Source of the DNA: Mariniphaga sediminis
Lineage (GTDB): Bacteria > Bacteroidota > Bacteroidia > Bacteroidales > Prolixibacteraceae
Direction of reading: 5' to 3'
NCBI RefSeq assembly: GCF_003573545.1
Contig: NZ_QWET01000019.1
Span: forward strand, 1 to 64,000
Length of the DNA: 64,000 bases
The notes below the pieces were generated by a model. It was not told the DNA's origin, did no database searches, and saw only the letters and a program-made list of their open reading frames with translations. Shown piece after piece: positions 1-8,423 of the stretch; within the stretch, counting starts at the first letter, position 1; each line of letters starts with the position of its first letter. Made by a program: the position numbers and the translations under genes.

Positions 1-1272
1 GCCCCTGCCCGGGCCTCCATGCTGACAGGACAGGATATCTGGCGGCTGGAAGAAGCCGCCAACCTGTGGGGTGATTTTCCGGCAAAGTTTAAAGTGTTCA
101 CCCAGCTGCTGGAAGAATCAGGCTACCTGGTAGGCCACGAAGGCAAAGGATGGGGACCTGGCGACTGGGAAGCCAGCGGTAGAACTGAAAACCCCGCCGG
201 GAATAAGTTTTATTCATTCGAAGAGTTTTATAATGAAAAGGAACGGGGACAGCCCTTTTTCTACTGGTTTAGCTCCCGCGACCCGCACCGCCCCTTTAAA
301 ACCGGCGGATGGGAAAAAGGGAACATTGATATAGATAAAATGGAAGTACCGCCTTACCTGCCCGACACCGAAGATGTGCGTAAAGACATGGGCGACTATT
401 ATGCCGAGATTGAAAGCTTCGACAGGGATGTGGCCTCTTACCTTCAGTTACTGAAAGAGATGGGGCAGCTGGACAATACCCTGGTTTTAATCTGTAGCGA
501 TAACGGATGGCAGATGCCCCGCGGCCTGGCCAACCTCTATGATTTTGGAACGCGCCTTCCGTTTGTGGTTTACATGCCCGAACGGTACAAAGGGGGAAGG
601 GTTATCGAAGACTTTGTAAGCCTGAATGATGTGGCCCCCACCTTTTTGGAACTGGCAGGTGTTGAAGTGCCGGAAGAGATGAACGCGAGGAGTTTTGTAA
701 ACATCCTGGAATCGGAAAAACAGGGACAGGTGGACGATACCCGTAATTTTATGGTAACCGCCCGCGAACGGCATGCCTGGGCACGCAAAAACGGGGTAGG
801 TTATGGCGCCCGTTCATACCGTACCAAAGATTACCTGTACATCCGGAATTATAACCCGGATTACTGGCCTGCCGGCGATCCGCCTTTGTTTGGCGATGTA
901 GATGCGCACATGCTCCAGTATCCAAGTCCTACAAAAATGTACCTTCTGAAAAACCGGGAACAGGAAGGGGTGAAAGAGCTGTTTGAATTAGGATTTGGGA
1001 AACGTCCGGCAGAGGAGCTGTACGACCTGAACAAAGATCCTTATCAAATGAACAATGTGGCCTACTCGGAAGAATATAAGGCTGTAAAAGAGGAGTTGGC
1101 AACAACACTGACCAATTACCTTATTGAACAGGAAGACCCGCGTGAAACAGGGGCTCCCATGAAATGGATCAATGCACCCTATTATGCTGAAAAAGATAAA
1201 TACCCGGAGCCCAGCCAGGAATCAATTCAGGAATTGGGCCTCGAAGAGGAATATTCGCTGGTAGATGAATAA
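1..1272 (+). CDS. Sulfatase (family S1), 5'-truncated by window edge
   Basis: Secreted or periplasmic sulfatase expected to hydrolyse sulfate esters or sulfamates on polysaccharide fragments. The frame is open to base 1 and the first codons read APARASMLTG, the part of the sulfatase signature C/S-x-P-x-R just after the formylglycine precursor, so the catalytic Cys or Ser lies just outside the window. Visible are the active-site region GKGWGPGDW, a metal-site SDNG (D167-N168 counted from base 1), and the usual C-terminal ELYDLNKDPYQMNN block. 423 residues remain of a family usually of 450-550. An internal ATG at 19 exists but would remove the active site, so it is not the start. First visible gene of a + strand polysaccharide-degradation operon. 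The specific sulfate position cannot be read from sequence alone. Confidence 0.93.
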   Translation, partial: APARASMLTGQDIWRLEEAANLWGDFPAKFKVFTQLLEESGYLVGHEGKGWGPGDWEASGRTENPAGNKFYSFEEFYNEKERGQPFFYWFSSRDPHRPFKTGGWEKGNIDIDKMEVPPYLPDTEDVRKDMGDYYAEIESFDRDVASYLQLLKEMGQLDNTLVLICSDNGWQMPRGLANLYDFGTRLPFVVYMPERYKGGRVIEDFVSLNDVAPTFLELAGVEVPEEMNARSFVNILESEKQGQVDDTRNFMVTARERHAWARKNGVGYGARSYRTKDYLYIRNYNPDYWPAGDPPLFGDVDAHMLQYPSPTKMYLLKNREQEGVKELFELGFGKRPAEELYDLNKDPYQMNNVAYSEEYKAVKEELATTLTNYLIEQEDPRETGAPMKWINAPYYAEKDKYPEPSQESIQELGLEEEYSLVDE

Positions 1273-1338
1273 ACAGCAGAAGAGGGCGAATGTGATATTC
1301 CAGGAAACAACAATTATATCAGATTAAAATACTGCACC

Positions 1339-2823
1339 ATGAAGGATAACAACTCAAAAATAAACAGGAGAGATTTTGTCCGGGCGGGAACCATTGCCGC
1401 AGCCGGGATAACCATTGTCCCCAGCAATGTAGTGGCAGGGCTTGGGCATAAAGCGCCGAGCGATAAGCTGAACATTGCCGGGATTGGCGTTGGCGGAAGA
1501 GGGTTTGGAAACCTCCGCGAACTGGAGAGCGAAAACATCGTGGCTTTGTGCGATGTAGATTGGAAATACAGCCAGCGGGTATTCGATTATTTTCCGAAAG
1601 CAAAAAAATACAGGGACTGGCGTGTGATGTACGATGAGCTGGGTGACTCTTTTGATGCGGTGATGATTGCCACTGCCGACCACACCCATGCCGTTATTGC
1701 CGCGCATGCCATTACCCTGGGAAAACATATTTACCTGCAAAAACCGCTCACCCATTCGGTGTATGAGTCGCGGTTGCTGACCAAACTGGCCAGAGAATAT
1801 AAAGTGGCTACCAGCATGGGAAACCAGGGCGCTTCGGATGACGATGCCAGTAAAACCATTGAGTGGTTGCAAAGTGGCGTTATCGGGCCGGTAAAAAAGT
1901 TAGAAGCCTTTACCGACCGCCATATCTGGCACCAGGGATTAAACCGTCCTGAACAGGGAATGTGGGTCCCCGATTACCTCGATTGGGACCTGTTTGTAGG
2001 ACCGGCTAAAATGAGGCCTTACCACAACCTGTACCATCCGTGGAACTGGCGGGGCTGGTGGGATTTTGGCGTTGGTGCGCTGGGGGACATGGGGTGCCAC
2101 GTGCTGCACCCGGTATATTTTGGACTCGATTTGAAATACCCGTCCAGCCTGCAGGCAATTTCTACTTTGCTGCTTAACGACTGTGCCCCATCGGCACAAA
2201 CGGTAAAAATGGTTTTCCCGGAGCGGAAAAGTGATGTAATGAAAAAAGGGAAACAGCCCGAAGTGGAAGTGATATGGTACGACGGTGGGCTCAGGCCCAT
2301 GGTACCGAAAGGCTGGCCTGCCGGGAAAGAGATGAATATTAAAGGCGGCGGCGCTATATATTACGGCGAAAAAGATATTCTTGTAACCGGTAGCAAAGGC
2401 AGCAACCCCTGGTTACTTTCGGGCAGTGTTCCTGAAGTATCCCCCACCCGCAGAAGGGTAAAAACAACCCACGAAATGGATTGGGTGAGGGCGTGTAAAG
2501 AGAGCCCCGAAAACCGCGTGCCCACGCTTTCTGATTTTGAAGAAGCAGGGCCATTTAACGAAATGGTGGTTATTGGCACGGCGGCAGTCAAATTGCAATC
2601 CCTTTTTAAAGAACTGGAATGGGATGGGGAGAATATGGAGTTTACCAACATCTCCGGCAATGAAACCATCAAAACAGTCATTAAAGATGACTTTGAAATC
2701 ACCGACGGACATCCAACGTTTAACAAAACCTGGACGGAACCGGTGAATGCCAAAGCTTATTCGCAGGAGATTATAAAACACACCTACCGGAAGCCATGGA
2801 GCTTGCCAGATATGCCTGCATAG
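1339..2823 (+). CDS. Gfo/Idh/MocA family oxidoreductase with Tat signal
   Basis: NAD(P)-dependent sugar oxidoreductase of the Gfo/Idh/MocA family, 494 aa. A twin-arginine signal (NRRDF, residues 9-13, followed by a hydrophobic stretch to about 33) predicts export as a folded, cofactor-loaded protein. The Rossmann glycine motif GIGVGGRG is at 48-55, ATADHTH at 111-117, and the usual EKP motif appears as QKP (134-136), keeping the conserved Lys. The C-terminal half is the substrate-binding alpha/beta domain. It lies between a sulfatase and a DUF1080 protein; family knowledge links such pairs to oxidation of a sugar at C3 before glycosidic cleavage. That role here is inference. Confidence 0.92.
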   Translation: MKDNNSKINRRDFVRAGTIAAAGITIVPSNVVAGLGHKAPSDKLNIAGIGVGGRGFGNLRELESENIVALCDVDWKYSQRVFDYFPKAKKYRDWRVMYDELGDSFDAVMIATADHTHAVIAAHAITLGKHIYLQKPLTHSVYESRLLTKLAREYKVATSMGNQGASDDDASKTIEWLQSGVIGPVKKLEAFTDRHIWHQGLNRPEQGMWVPDYLDWDLFVGPAKMRPYHNLYHPWNWRGWWDFGVGALGDMGCHVLHPVYFGLDLKYPSSLQAISTLLLNDCAPSAQTVKMVFPERKSDVMKKGKQPEVEVIWYDGGLRPMVPKGWPAGKEMNIKGGGAIYYGEKDILVTGSKGSNPWLLSGSVPEVSPTRRRVKTTHEMDWVRACKESPENRVPTLSDFEEAGPFNEMVVIGTAAVKLQSLFKELEWDGENMEFTNISGNETIKTVIKDDFEITDGHPTFNKTWTEPVNAKAYSQEIIKHTYRKPWSLPDMPA

Positions 2824-2906
2824 ATGTAACAAATTAAATAAACTGCCCGCGGTTGTGGTAACCAACGTTGCCACAACCACCACCGGGCTGTAAAATTACC
2901 GGACAA

Positions 2907-3653
2907 ATGAAAAAAATTATTCCAATAGCACTGCTGGCTGCTTTTATCCTTTTTTTGAACCCATTGTCAGGAATGGGGGCATCAGGGGAAAAGGCAACTG
3001 ACCTGCAAAAAGAAGAGCTAAACAAGCTGACAAAAGAAGAGAAAAAGGAAGGCTGGAAATTGCTGTTTAACGGGGTTTCGTTAAAAGGTTGGAAAACGTT
3101 TAACGGAGGAAAAGTAGACGGCTGGAAAGTGATTGACGGTGTCCTGAATAACTCGGGCAAAGGCAGCGACCATGGCGGGGATATCATTACCAAAAAGAAG
3201 TACGATAATTTTGAATTGTACCTTGAGTGGAATATCTCGCCATTAAGTAACTCCGGAATATTTATCCGGGTACAGGAAGATATTGTAAACACCATTTATA
3301 AAACGGCCCCTGAGTACCAGTTGAGCGATGACATCGGGATAACGCGGAAACGGGAAAAATACCAGTTTACTGCTGCCTGTTACGCCATGTATGAAACCAC
3401 TGGCGCTGAAATCAACCCTCCGGGGGACTGGAACAGCTCACAGATTGTGGTGAACGGCCCCCATGTGGAGCACTGGCTGAATGGCGAAAAAGTGGTGGAG
3501 TATGAGTTGTGGAGCCGGGACTGGAAAGAGCGCAAAGCAAAAAGCAAATGGAAAGACGAACCGCATTACGGGATGGCTGAAAAAGGCCATGTCGGACTGC
3601 AGGACCACGGCGGACTGACACGTTTCCGGAATATCAAAATAAGAGAATTGTAA
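2907..3653 (+). CDS. DUF1080 (3-keto-disaccharide hydrolase) family protein
   Basis: Secreted 248-aa protein of the DUF1080/PF06439 family, a beta-jelly-roll fold linked to cleavage of 3-keto-glycosides. The ATG at 2907 is chosen because it directly begins a signal peptide (MKKIIPIALLAAF...); the frame extends 13 codons upstream without signal character. Family hallmarks seen are GWKLLFNGVSLKGWK, WKVIDGVL, an NSGIFIRVQ strand and the closing GLTRFRNIKIREL. It follows the Gfo/Idh oxidoreductase by about 80 bp and precedes a sulfatase by 23 bp, so co-transcription is likely. Whether it acts on an oxidised glycosaminoglycan fragment is inference. Confidence 0.9.
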   Translation: MKKIIPIALLAAFILFLNPLSGMGASGEKATDLQKEELNKLTKEEKKEGWKLLFNGVSLKGWKTFNGGKVDGWKVIDGVLNNSGKGSDHGGDIITKKKYDNFELYLEWNISPLSNSGIFIRVQEDIVNTIYKTAPEYQLSDDIGITRKREKYQFTAACYAMYETTGAEINPPGDWNSSQIVVNGPHVEHWLNGEKVVEYELWSRDWKERKAKSKWKDEPHYGMAEKGHVGLQDHGGLTRFRNIKIREL

Positions 3654-3676
3654 GAAAATTTTGAAAAACTATTCCA

Positions 3677-5131
3677 ATGGTTAAAACAAATCTTCAGCTT
3701 TTAAAATTATCTTTTCTTTTTTTCTTCCTTTTAACCTTACGCGCCGGGGCGGAAGGAGGAGGTGAAAAGCCCAACATCATTTTTATTATTTGTGACCAGA
3801 TGCGGGGCGATGCGTTTGGGGCTGCCGGAAATGAGGTGGTGCATACCCCTCACCTCGATCGGTTGGCAAAAAGCGGGGTGATGTTTACCAACAATTTTTC
3901 CAATAATCCGGTATGTCTGGCCTCCCGGATAAGTATGTTCAGTGGTAAGTATGCGACTGAAACCGGTGTGTTGAGTAACAGTTACCCGGAAGAAAAACAT
4001 CTGGAATTTGAAAAATCATTGCCCTGGCATTTTAAAGAAGCAGGATACCGTACCGGTTACATTGGGAAAAATCATACGTACCGGAAGAAAGAACTAAAAA
4101 ACTTTGATACGCTTACTTTAAGGGGAAGGGAAGAATTCAGGGCTTATTCAAAATACGTCCCGCCGTTTTGGCACTCCGATACTTTCTGGCCGGAGGAAGA
4201 TTGTAACCCCGGAAAAAATACCCGGGATGCCATTGATTTTATTCAGGATGAAGGAAATGGACAGCCCTTCTTTTTGGTTGTCAGTTACTTTGATCCGCAC
4301 CCGCCCTACATGGCGCCTTCGGAATATAGCAGTAAGTACTGTGCCTCAGAAATGGAGTTACCCGGGTATATTGACCCCGGTCAGTTGGGAAGCCGGTTGT
4401 CTAATCAGCAAAAAGCGTTGCACTACGATAAAATTTCTGAAACCGACCTGAAAGAGACCATGCGTTATTATTATGCATCCATCGAATGGGGAGTGGACCA
4501 TCAGGTTGGGCAATTGGTTGAAGCACTTCAAAAAGAAGGGATGGACGAAAATACGATTATCGTTTTTACTTCCGACCATGGCGATTTTATGGGACAACAC
4601 AAGATGGTTCGCAAAGGAATGTTTTTGTACGATGCTTTGCTGCATGTTCCCATGATTTGGTATGCCCCGGGAATAATCCGTGAAGGTTTGGCCATTGATG
4701 AAGTGAGCCAGAATGTCGATATCTTTCCAACCCTGCTCGATTTTGCCGGCCTCCAAATTCCTGAATACCTGGCCGGACAATCGCTCAAAAATCAACTGCT
4801 GGGCAACAAGCCTGCTCGTGCAACCCAACATAAAGTTTTTGCCCACGCAACCTACAGCGATTTGCCCGAAGGATACTGGAATGATCCGGAGCCTTATTTC
4901 GATCCGCAAAGTGATGTGCCCTTTCATACAAGGGTGCAACAACTGACATGGGAAAATGAGTCCACAACAAGAATGGTGCGTACGACCGATTGGAAATTAA
5001 TTTTGAGCGACACGCACAAACCGGAACTGTATTTTATGGATGGCGGAAACGTCGAAAAAGAAAATGTGTACGGAAAACCGGGGTACAACGAAAAGTTTCT
5101 GGAGCTAAAAAAAATGTTGGAAGAAAAATAA
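3677..5131 (+). CDS. Sulfatase (family S1)
   Basis: Secreted sulfatase of 484 aa, with a signal peptide over residues 1-25. The formylglycine motif is C80-L-A-S-R84, the CxAxR variant of C/S-x-P/A-x-R, so a Cys-type enzyme matured by an anaerobic or aerobic formylglycine-generating enzyme not seen in the window. Near the N-terminus PNIIFIICDQ (metal site D40) is conserved, GKNH supplies the active-site Lys region, and FTSDHGDFMGQH the second metal and His motif. The C-terminal block LYFMDGGNVEKENVYG is the shortened sulfatase ending. Ten bases separate it from the downstream GH88 gene. Substrate is presumably a sulfated unsaturated oligosaccharide; the linkage position is unknown. Confidence 0.95.
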   Translation: MVKTNLQLLKLSFLFFFLLTLRAGAEGGGEKPNIIFIICDQMRGDAFGAAGNEVVHTPHLDRLAKSGVMFTNNFSNNPVCLASRISMFSGKYATETGVLSNSYPEEKHLEFEKSLPWHFKEAGYRTGYIGKNHTYRKKELKNFDTLTLRGREEFRAYSKYVPPFWHSDTFWPEEDCNPGKNTRDAIDFIQDEGNGQPFFLVVSYFDPHPPYMAPSEYSSKYCASEMELPGYIDPGQLGSRLSNQQKALHYDKISETDLKETMRYYYASIEWGVDHQVGQLVEALQKEGMDENTIIVFTSDHGDFMGQHKMVRKGMFLYDALLHVPMIWYAPGIIREGLAIDEVSQNVDIFPTLLDFAGLQIPEYLAGQSLKNQLLGNKPARATQHKVFAHATYSDLPEGYWNDPEPYFDPQSDVPFHTRVQQLTWENESTTRMVRTTDWKLILSDTHKPELYFMDGGNVEKENVYGKPGYNEKFLELKKMLEEK

Positions 5132-5140
5132 TTTTTTAAT

Positions 5141-6364
5141 ATGGACAAAGGAATAACAGGGTTAAAGGTGCTGCTGTGTGCCATGGCTCTTGCTTTTTAT
5201 ACGCCTGCTTTACATGCAGATGAAAAGCAGGAGAACATTCCTTCATGGGTAGAAAACTCACTTGATTTTGCACAGGTTCAGGCAAAAAAGATGTTGCCTG
5301 AAGTTTTGCAATCGGGTAAATTACCTCGTTCAGATGAAAGAGGGTTACGTGAGATTGATGACTGGACCAGTGGTTTCTATCCCGGAGTTTTATGGTATTT
5401 ATACGAATATACCGGAAATGATTTCTGGAAAGGGAATGCAGAAAAAGTCACCGAATTGCTGGAGGAGCAACAGTACAATACCCACGATCACGATGTGGGG
5501 TTCCGGATTTTTTGCAGTTACGGGAATGGCTGGTTGCTAACGGATAATAAGAAATATGAAAAAGTAATTGTACAGGCTGCGAAATCGTTGGCAACAAGGT
5601 ATAATGACAACACCGAAACCATTATGTCGTGGAATGCGCGTCCTGAACGTGATTGGAAATTTCCGGTAATTATCGACAATATGATGAACCTCGAATTAAT
5701 TTATGAAGCGTATAAGTTAACGGGCGACAAAAGGTTGAAAGACATTGCCATCGCACATGCGGATAAAACCATAAAATATCAGTACCGTGAGAATTATTCT
5801 TGCCCGCATGTAGTGGATTATGATCCCGAAACGGGAGCATTCAGGAAGATGGACTGGAACAATGGGTTTTCCGATCCACAGATTGCAGAATGGAGTCGCG
5901 GACAGAGCTGGGGGTTATATGGCTTTACCATGATGTACCGCGAAACAAATAAAAGCAGGTATCTGGAACAGGCGGAAAAAATTGCGGAATTTCTGCTGAA
6001 TCATCCCAATATGCCTGAAGACATGGTACCATACTGGGATTATGCCTCGCCCAAAATACCAACTATGCGCGATGCTTCCGCAGGGGCCATTATGGCTTCT
6101 GCATTACTGGAATTAAGCATGTACTCAAACGAGGGAGAAAAATATTTTAATGCCGCTGAGAAAATTTTGAAAAGCCTTTCCTCCGATGAATACCGGGCAG
6201 ATCCGGTATGCAACGGGCATTATATTCTGCGTCATGCCACCGGAAACTTTCTGCGGGGCAGCGAGGTGGACGGCACGTTGATTTATGCCGATTATTATTT
6301 TGTTGAAGGACTTTTGCGCTATATGAAATTATTGAATGGTGAACCGCTTTTTAAGCAGCTGTAA
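5141..6364 (+). CDS. Unsaturated glucuronyl hydrolase, GH88
   Basis: Glycoside hydrolase family 88, 407 aa, removing the 4,5-unsaturated uronic acid that polysaccharide lyases leave at the non-reducing end. An N-terminal signal peptide (to about residue 26, ...ALHADE) predicts export. The (alpha/alpha)6-barrel motifs are clear: DDWTSGFYPG, HDVGF with D118, and VIIDNMMNLEL with D179. The two Asp are 61 residues apart, as in the characterised Bacillus UGL (Asp88/Asp149). RGQSWGLYG and the late GSEVDGTLIYADYYF block also fit. It sits between two sulfatases in the operon and has a lipoprotein paralogue at 16546, so two compartments or two substrate variants are served. Confidence 0.94.
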   Translation: MDKGITGLKVLLCAMALAFYTPALHADEKQENIPSWVENSLDFAQVQAKKMLPEVLQSGKLPRSDERGLREIDDWTSGFYPGVLWYLYEYTGNDFWKGNAEKVTELLEEQQYNTHDHDVGFRIFCSYGNGWLLTDNKKYEKVIVQAAKSLATRYNDNTETIMSWNARPERDWKFPVIIDNMMNLELIYEAYKLTGDKRLKDIAIAHADKTIKYQYRENYSCPHVVDYDPETGAFRKMDWNNGFSDPQIAEWSRGQSWGLYGFTMMYRETNKSRYLEQAEKIAEFLLNHPNMPEDMVPYWDYASPKIPTMRDASAGAIMASALLELSMYSNEGEKYFNAAEKILKSLSSDEYRADPVCNGHYILRHATGNFLRGSEVDGTLIYADYYFVEGLLRYMKLLNGEPLFKQL

Positions 6365-6422
6365 TTGTTGAGAAACCGACCCTGTTCAATTCCATTTAAA
6401 CAGAATAAATAGCTGATAGAAA

Positions 6423-8417
6423 ATGAGACTTTTTTTGATTATTGTTTTATCGTTTATTTCTGCTCTTTTTGCTGAAGGGCATCCGGACGTTATTCAGGAA
6501 AAACCGAATATTCTTTGGCTTACGTTGGAAGATACCAGCCCACATCAGTTTAGTTGTTATGGCAGCAAGGATGTGAAAACGCCGGAGGTTGACCGGCTGG
6601 CCCGGAAAGGAATAAGGTACGTTAATGCCTCGTCGAATGCACCACATTGTTCAGCGGCCCGTTCAACCCTAATTACCGGATGCTATGCCACTACTTACGG
6701 GATGGATATTCACCGTGAAGATTACGAAACACCTGAAGATATTTTTTACCCGGCGTATTTAAGGGAGGCCGGTTATTTTTGCACCAACAATGCCAAAACG
6801 GATTACAACATTACTTTAGATGATAAAAGTTTGTGGGATGAGTGTGGCAATGAGGCAACATACAACAGCCTTGTCCGCAAACCGGAACAACCGTTTTTTG
6901 CCATTTTTAATACTACGGCAACGCACATGGGGCTTGTACGTACCATTACAACTGAGGATCGCCCCGATTTTAAAGATATAGACATTGATCCCGAAAAGAT
7001 TTTTTTGCCTCCGCATGTGCCCGATTTACCTGAGATGAGGTCGGATGAAGCGTATGAGTTGAAAGCCAGCCGGGAATCAAGCCGGTGGGCGCAGGCTTTT
7101 TTAGACGATTTGGAAGAAAAGGGATTAGCTGAGAATACCATTGTTTTCTTTTATAGTGATCATGGCGGATGCCTGCCCCGGGGAAAAGGGTTTCCCTACG
7201 AAAGCGGGCTCAGGGTTCCCCTGATTATTTATGTGCCTCCGGCCTGGCAGGAAAAATTGGGGGTTGAGTCCGGCATCGTGGACACCCGGTTGGTAAGCTT
7301 TGTTGATTTTGCCCCGACGATTCTGAGCCTGGCAGGAGTAAAACCTCCGGAATTTATGCAGGGCAAGGCATTTTTAGGGAAATATGCCGAAGCGCCGCGA
7401 AAACTCCAGTTTGGGTTCAGGGCCAATCAGGAAAATTACCATTACGATCCCTGTCGTACGGTTACCGACGGACGCTATAAATACATCCGGAGTTATATTC
7501 CGCATAAACCGTTTGGCCTCAGAAACCTTTATCAGTGGGGTATGCCGGCCAACCTGGCCTGGGACGAATATGTCATGTCCGGTGAATGTACCAACCCGGA
7601 TTGGCTGCAGCCCTTTCAGCCCAAATCGGCGGAAATGCTTTTCGATCTTGAAAATGATCCGTGGGAACTGAACAACCTGGCCAATGATCCCCAATACAGC
7701 GGGAAGGTTGAATATTTCAGAAATGAAATGAAAAAGCACATCCGCGAAACCAAAGACCTTGGTCTGTTTGTCAGGGGGCTGCGGAAAAAACCAGGCGGCT
7801 TATATCGTTGGGTACGGCAGGAAAACTTCCCGCTCGAAAAATTGTACGAAGCGGCAGAACTGGCTGGCAGCCCAACAGCCCGGGATACCAAAGATTTAAT
7901 AAAATTGCTTCGAAGTCCTTACCCGGAACTTCGCTACTGGGGCGCCATTGGTTTCTGCACCCTGGGGGCACAGAACAAAACGGGAGAATGCCCCGAAGAA
8001 CTCATTCGGGCTGCCGAAGATGAGGTAAATGAAGTGGCTACGGCAGCCGCCGAAGCGCTTTGTTACCTGGGCGAGTTTGATACCGGAATGAATAAACTTA
8101 TCCGGTTGTTTCAAAACAATTTTAACCTGGCTTACTCTTCGCTGGAAACGTTGACCTGGTACCCGGAACAAAAGAAAAAGATGATGCAGTACCTGCCCGA
8201 ATTGGTGGCGATGCATCAAGAGCAGGAAAGAATTACCCAGGATCGTATGGGGTTGGGAGTTAAGGTCCGCTCTATCCTTGTCAACCTGGGAGAGCTGCCC
8301 TTATCTGAACTGTACACCGAAGCTGATAAAGAAGAAGGGAAACAGAAGAACCGGAATGGCCGGAAGTTTGTGTATCCGCAGGATATTGAACGGGCCGCTC
8401 TCGGGAACAATAAATAG
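6423..8417 (+). CDS. Sulfatase (heparan N-sulfatase-like) with helical-repeat C-terminus
   Basis: Secreted sulfatase, 664 aa, longer than a typical S1 enzyme. Signal peptide is residues 1-18. The catalytic motif is C76-S-A-A-R80, again a CxAxR form. The N-terminal pattern LWLTLEDTSPHQFSCYG and the motif YSDHGG resemble the group that includes heparan N-sulfatases. The sulfatase ending (MLFDLENDPWELNNLA) falls near residue 420. The remaining residues, about 450-640, contain repeated helix pairs (DLIKLLRSPYPELRYWGAIG, later AAEDEVNEVATAAAEALCYL) like HEAT repeats. That extra domain could bind substrate or partner; its role is unknown. Six bases separate it from the PL8 lyase gene. Confidence 0.93.
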   Translation: MRLFLIIVLSFISALFAEGHPDVIQEKPNILWLTLEDTSPHQFSCYGSKDVKTPEVDRLARKGIRYVNASSNAPHCSAARSTLITGCYATTYGMDIHREDYETPEDIFYPAYLREAGYFCTNNAKTDYNITLDDKSLWDECGNEATYNSLVRKPEQPFFAIFNTTATHMGLVRTITTEDRPDFKDIDIDPEKIFLPPHVPDLPEMRSDEAYELKASRESSRWAQAFLDDLEEKGLAENTIVFFYSDHGGCLPRGKGFPYESGLRVPLIIYVPPAWQEKLGVESGIVDTRLVSFVDFAPTILSLAGVKPPEFMQGKAFLGKYAEAPRKLQFGFRANQENYHYDPCRTVTDGRYKYIRSYIPHKPFGLRNLYQWGMPANLAWDEYVMSGECTNPDWLQPFQPKSAEMLFDLENDPWELNNLANDPQYSGKVEYFRNEMKKHIRETKDLGLFVRGLRKKPGGLYRWVRQENFPLEKLYEAAELAGSPTARDTKDLIKLLRSPYPELRYWGAIGFCTLGAQNKTGECPEELIRAAEDEVNEVATAAAEALCYLGEFDTGMNKLIRLFQNNFNLAYSSLETLTWYPEQKKKMMQYLPELVAMHQEQERITQDRMGLGVKVRSILVNLGELPLSELYTEADKEEGKQKNRNGRKFVYPQDIERAALGNNK

Positions 8418-8423
8418 CACAAA

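Noticed and set aside
19-1272. Start of the first sulfatase at the ATG at 19
   Set aside because: The codons before it complete the sulfatase active-site motif, so the gene begins upstream of the window.
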